From assembly GCA_029946075.1 (NCBI GenBank), contig JAQSDT010000058.1:1-8134 (forward strand): 8,134 nt of DNA, in the 5' to 3' direction. Positions 6,115 through 8,134 of this stretch are shown here, piece after piece (within the stretch, counting starts at the first letter, position 1; every line of letters starts with the position of its first letter). This DNA is from a bacterium. GTDB lineage: Bacteria; Pseudomonadota; Alphaproteobacteria; Rhizobiales; Xanthobacteraceae. The notes under the pieces are model-generated. The model ran no database searches and was not told the DNA's origin. It saw only the letters and a list, made by a program, of their open reading frames with translations. Both the position numbers and the translations under genes were made by a program.

Positions 6115-6250
6115 GTCGTCCCGGCGCAGGCCGGGACCCATACGCCGCGGCCCATCATGGGGCAGGGCGGCAGATATCTTCTTCTAACTACGAAGGACGG
6201 TGGCTATGGATCCCGGCCTTCGCCGGGACGACCAGAGAGGCCGGGACGAC
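6115..6250. repeat. Bradyrhizobial-type palindromic repeat element with inverted ends
   Basis: Left end 6114-6139 and right end 6208-6233 are inverted copies matching at 23 of 26 positions, separated by 68 bases. Each end is also a small hairpin: GTCCCGGC/GCCGGGAC with loop GCAG (6118-6137) and TCCCGGC/GCCGGGA with loop CTTC (6211-6228). A partial third copy, GCCGGGACGAC (6240-6250), repeats part of the right end directly. The structure is like a REP doublet or miniature mobile element and carries no gene. Translated, such elements give false VVPAQAGTH peptides. Next to the exporter's stop it may also serve as 3'-end structure. Confidence 0.85.
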
Positions 6251-6266
6251 GAGTAGTCCAAGAATC

Positions 6267-6290
6267 AAAAAAGCGGACCGAAGGCCCGCT
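6267..6290 (-). terminator. Rho-independent terminator with UUCG loop for the Lys/Ala micro-gene
   Basis: Read on the minus strand: AGCGGGCC, loop TTCG, GGTCCGCT, then a run of T that includes the last stem base. The stem has eight pairs (one G-T wobble) and a very stable tetraloop. It works only leftward because the T-run is on that side. It lies 80 bases after the stop of the Lys/Ala-rich ORF and is the best intrinsic terminator in the window, showing that this strand is transcribed here. Confidence 0.88.
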
Positions 6291-6332
6291 GTCTTTCAAA
6301 ATCTACTCTGCAAATCTCACCTGGAGTATGGG

Positions 6333-6365
6333 GGCCCGGGCGGGGCTGAGCGCGCCACCCGGGCC
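6333..6365 (-). other. GC hairpin in the 3' untranslated region of the Lys/Ala micro-gene
   Basis: GGCCCGGG (6333-6340) and CCCGGGCC (6358-6365) pair perfectly over eight bases around a 17-base loop. It lies between the stop codon at 6371 and the terminator at 6290. With the terminator it gives the short transcript a highly structured tail, as in a stable small RNA. Confidence 0.5.
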
Positions 6366-6370
6366 GAAAT

Positions 6371-6439
6371 TCACTTCTTCTTGGCTTTCTTTGCCTTCTT
6401 GGCCTTCGCCTTCTTCGCCTTCTTCGCTTTCTTAGCCAT
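6371..6439 (-). CDS. Lys/Ala-only micro-protein, 22 aa
   Basis: After Met, all 21 residues are Lys or Ala (14 Lys, 7 Ala), arranged as KKA repeats with one KAKA step and ending in KKK. The composition resembles the basic tails of histone H1-like and AlgP-type proteins, so binding to DNA or RNA is a reasonable inference, not an observation. Evidence for translation: a strong GAGAGGA (6450-6444) four bases before the ATG, a clean TGA, and a dedicated intrinsic terminator downstream. AAG predominates for Lys (12 of 14) and GCG for Ala (4 of 7). It lies opposite in direction to both neighbours. The repetition could come from DNA slippage of an AAGGCG-like unit. It could also be a leader peptide or part of a small RNA. 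Confidence 0.65.
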   Translation of the reverse strand: MAKKAKKAKKAKAKKAKKAKKK

Positions 6440-6455
6440 AGTATCCTCTCAAGGT

Positions 6456-6470
6456 TTTCATGGAATGAAA
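6456..6470 (-). promoter_or_regulatory. Inverted repeat just upstream of the micro-gene's ribosome-binding site
   Basis: TTTCAT-GGA-ATGAAA is a perfect six-base inverted repeat with a three-base centre. It ends six bases before the GAGAGGA motif. It may be an operator or a short hairpin controlling access to the ribosome-binding site. Confidence 0.35.
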
Positions 6471-6481
6471 CGCGACACCGA

Positions 6482-6511
6482 GGTATGCTTGGCGGAGGGC
6501 CAGCCTCGCAA
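6482..6511 (-). promoter_or_regulatory. Candidate proximal promoter for the micro-gene
   Basis: On the minus strand TTGCGA (6511-6506) is followed after 18 bases by CATACC (6487-6482), or after 17 by GCATAC. The -35 matches four of six consensus bases and the -10 three. Transcription would start near 6475, giving a leader of about 35 bases containing the inverted repeat at 6456-6470. Confidence 0.28.
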
Positions 6512-6579
6512 CATCCTCGATCATGATCCCAGCAGATTCGCAGGCGGATGCCGCGTGCCGTCATGCCGGTGTCATCGTG

Positions 6580-6588
6580 TTATCCACA
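6580..6588 (+). promoter_or_regulatory. Perfect DnaA-box 9-mer
   Basis: TTATCCACA matches the strongest E. coli DnaA-box consensus exactly. It is single: I found no second clear box nearby and no replication gene, so this is not an origin. It lies about 140 bases upstream of the Lys/Ala micro-gene and just downstream of a TTGACA motif on the same strand as that gene. Confidence 0.45.
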
Positions 6589-6592
6589 GCTG

Positions 6593-6621
6593 TTGTGCGA
6601 TTTGATCGGTTTTTTTGTCAA
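6593..6621 (-). promoter_or_regulatory. Candidate distal promoter (TTGACA) next to the DnaA box
   Basis: On the minus strand a perfect TTGACA (6621-6616) is followed after 17 bases by GCACAA, or after 18 by CACAAC. The -10 is weak. The DnaA box (6580-6588) would lie at the transcription start, a position suited to regulation by DnaA. Confidence 0.3.
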
Positions 6622-6946
6622 AACGACACGTTGCATCGCCGATCGCATCGCGCGCGTCATGCTTAACGATGCCCGAACGCCCTCTTCATCAATTTAAAAC
6701 CACGGCAGGGATTAGCGTGTGGCGGTCAGAGTCCGTTAAGCGCCGCGGATGCACCTTGTCTCTGCAAGACGACGGGGATCGTCGAGGGAGGAAGCCTCAG
6801 GGCGGAAGTCCTGATGCGGGCATGGCGTTTTCGAGCGAAGTGGCTACCGGTTCGCGAGAAGGAAACGCGTCAGACAAGAATCCGGAGGCGGTTCTGACCT
6901 GGTCGGAACCGAACAAGCTCTGGACAACAGGGGAGACGGGAGATCG

Positions 6947-6970
6947 ATGTCCCGGGGTTCGCGATGCTGA
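6947..6970 (+). promoter_or_regulatory. Seven-codon upstream ORF overlapping the cyclase start
   Basis: ATG 6947 opens MSRGSRC and stops at TGA 6968-6970, so the stop overlaps the cyclase ATG (6964-6966) region in the arrangement ATGcTGA. GGAGA (6939-6943) lies three bases before this short ORF, better than the weak CGGGG before the cyclase. Termination here could deliver ribosomes to the cyclase start by translational coupling. Confidence 0.25.
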
Positions 6971-8134
6971 ACGTACCGACGCTTTGGACGGTGTTCGTCA
7001 TCAACTTTCTCGCGCTTGGCCTGATCTGGGCCTACGTGATGCGTTGCTACCCGTCGTTCGACGCTGCGCGGTTCTGGACCGGTTCGTCGTTCCTGGCCGC
7101 CATGGGCGCCGCGATGGCGACGCTCCGCGTGGTGCTCCCCGATACGATGCTGCCGCTGCTGCTGGCTGGTACCGCGCTGGTTTTCGCGATCTGCCTCGCC
7201 GCGATGGGGATCCGGCAGTTCTTCAACCAGCCGGTCTCGTGGCTGCACACCGCCGGCATCACCGGCTTCGCCTTTGCCGGCTTGGCTTTCTTCATCTTCG
7301 TCCATGACAGCGTTCCCGCGCGGATGGCGGTCTTCACGATCGCCCAGGCGCTGCCGATGGCGATGAGCCTGAAATTGCTGCTGAGCCCGAACGAGGGCCG
7401 CAAGAACCCGGGCGCGCGGCTGGCCGGTATCGTCATGATCTGCATCGTGACGATCTTCACCGTCCGCCTGCTCGGTACCCTGACCAACACCGCTGGCGGG
7501 TTCTCCTACGTCCATTTCACGCCGGTCCAGTCGGTGGTGATCCTGGTGCTGGTGTTCCTGTCGATGGCGCTGAATTTCGGTTTCCTGCTGATGGCGATGG
7601 ATCGCCTGCGCAACGAGGTTGCCGATCTCGCGCTGCTCGACGATCTCACCGGCGTCGGCAACCGCCGCCATCTGGTGCAGCGCCTGACGGAAGAATGCGC
7701 GCGCTCCGAGCGCAGCGGCGAGGCGTTCGCACTGCTGGTGATCGATCTCGACGGCTTCAAGAGCATCAACGACACCTATGGCCATGCCGCCGGCGATGCC
7801 TGCCTGCAGCACTTCACCCTGATGGCGCAGACGCGGCTGCGGCCCGGCGACCTGCTGGCGCGGACCGGCGGCGACGAGTTCTGCATCGTGCTGCCGTCCT
7901 CGACGCTGCGCGAGGGCGCCATGATCGCCCGCCGCGTGCTGGACGTCTGCCGTGCCGACGCCGAGCAATGCGTCGGCAAGGATATCCCGATCTCCGTCTC
8001 GATCGGCGTCGCGCAATGGACCAGGCAGATGGCGGCCTTCCCCGATCGCCTGATCGCGGCCGCCGACCACGCGCTGTACGACGCCAAGAAGGCCGGCCGT
8101 AACGGCTTCGCCACCTATGAGGCGGCCCCGTCGC
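6964..8134 (+). CDS. Seven-span membrane GGDEF diguanylate cyclase, 3' end outside window
   Basis: The frame is open from ATG 6964 to the right edge, giving 390 residues. The N-terminal half (about 8-210) has seven hydrophobic spans (near 8-26, 38-56, 62-83, 93-113, 119-140, 151-171, 188-210) that resemble an integral-membrane sensor; I cannot name the sensor family. A short linker leads to the GGDEF domain, starting DDLTGVGNRR (226-235). Active-site residues are present: D261 in VIDLDGFK, N269 and D278, signature GGDEF at 302-306, and YDAKKAGRN (372-380). R293-P-G-D296, five residues before the signature, is an intact inhibitory site. The protein should make cyclic di-GMP at the inner membrane under product feedback. 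The domain is complete, so only a few C-terminal residues are likely missing. Upstream in-frame sequence is closed by TGA at 6895, and no better start exists. The ribosome-binding site is weak (CGGGG, six bases). Confidence 0.93.
   Translation, partial: MLNVPTLWTVFVINFLALGLIWAYVMRCYPSFDAARFWTGSSFLAAMGAAMATLRVVLPDTMLPLLLAGTALVFAICLAAMGIRQFFNQPVSWLHTAGITGFAFAGLAFFIFVHDSVPARMAVFTIAQALPMAMSLKLLLSPNEGRKNPGARLAGIVMICIVTIFTVRLLGTLTNTAGGFSYVHFTPVQSVVILVLVFLSMALNFGFLLMAMDRLRNEVADLALLDDLTGVGNRRHLVQRLTEECARSERSGEAFALLVIDLDGFKSINDTYGHAAGDACLQHFTLMAQTRLRPGDLLARTGGDEFCIVLPSSTLREGAMIARRVLDVCRADAEQCVGKDIPISVSIGVAQWTRQMAAFPDRLIAAADHALYDAKKAGRNGFATYEAAPS

Larger units (their letters stand above)
6440..6963. 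other. 524-base region without a convincing long gene, between the micro-gene and the membrane cyclase
   Basis: The left part holds the micro-gene's upstream signals and the DnaA box, and a T-tract (6610-6616) in locally AT-richer sequence. From about 6700 to 6860 small stem pairs are possible: GACGA/TCGTC (around 6769-6783), GAGG/CCTC, and TCAGG/CCTGA. They suggest a structured leader for the cyclase at 6964, but none matches a riboswitch class I can recognise. An open frame from 6615 crosses into the cyclase, but it begins with TTG without a ribosome-binding site and its sequence looks non-coding. No tRNA-like fold is seen. Confidence 0.4.

Noticed and set aside
4368..6158. Minus-strand open frame of 596 codons covering the dehydrogenase and exporter
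   Set aside because: It is out of frame with the clear dehydrogenase and antisense to the LysE-type gene; the product is low-complexity Arg/Gly/Asp/His-rich.
6049..6435. Plus-strand frame giving VVPAQAGTH-type peptide and a Phe/Ala-rich tail
   Set aside because: This is translation through the palindromic repeat element and the antisense of the Lys/Ala micro-gene, a well-known false ORF type.
6580..6630. Replication origin
   Set aside because: Only one DnaA box, no iterons, and no dnaA, parAB, hemE or repABC gene nearby.
6700..6963. Possible cyclic di-GMP riboswitch before the membrane cyclase
   Set aside because: Small stems are possible, but the conserved class I or class II core sequences are not present.
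6615..7307. Open frame of 230 codons before and into the membrane cyclase
   Set aside because: It starts at TTG without a ribosome-binding site, overlaps the cyclase in another frame, and becomes Arg-rich there.

Overview
The window is high-GC DNA with alphaproteobacterial features. I place it in the Bradyrhizobium/Rhodopseudomonas group (Nitrobacteraceae). The reasons are the GC-rich third positions, the GTCGTCCCGGC...GCCGGGACGAC type of intergenic palindrome, short Cys-containing MltB-like lytic transglycosylases, and a short Trp/Arg-rich protein of a type I associate with Bradyrhizobium. The placement is pattern recognition; no search was run. No tRNA, rRNA, CRISPR array, transposase or phage gene is visible.

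Layout. (1) 2-856 (+): an EamA/DMT-type permease entering from the left edge. (2) 1040-1286 (+): two very small overlapping ORFs, one Trp/Arg-rich (55 aa) and one a single-span membrane peptide (30 aa). (3) 1444-2466 (+): a soluble PAS-GGDEF diguanylate cyclase with a complete active site and inhibitory site. (4) 2647-3450 and 3580-4386 (+): two tandem secreted lytic murein transglycosylases. The first has lost the EF-hand-like calcium loop that the second keeps, and it is preceded by three 12-bp repeats, each carrying a Shine-Dalgarno-like AGGGA. (5) 4418-4485: a large inverted repeat between convergent genes. (6) 4505-5344 (-): a classical short-chain dehydrogenase, divergent from (7) 5484-6101 (+), a LysE/RhtB-type exporter. 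(8) 6115-6250: a bradyrhizobial-type palindromic repeat element. (9) 6371-6439 (-): a 22-residue protein made almost only of Lys and Ala, with a strong ribosome-binding site and its own UUCG-loop terminator. Upstream of it lies a perfect DnaA-box 9-mer. (10) 6964-8134 (+): a seven-span membrane GGDEF diguanylate cyclase that runs off the right edge within its last residues.

How they work together. Most genes look like ordinary chromosomal housekeeping or accessory genes in separate transcription units. Two diguanylate cyclases, one cytosolic and one in the membrane, bracket a cell-wall-remodelling pair and two small-molecule handling genes. The order alone does not establish a shared pathway. 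I see no convincing new multi-gene system. The least explained parts are the Lys/Ala micro-gene with its DnaA-box leader, the EF-hand-less transglycosylase behind the repeated ribosome-binding sites, and the overlapping small ORF pair.
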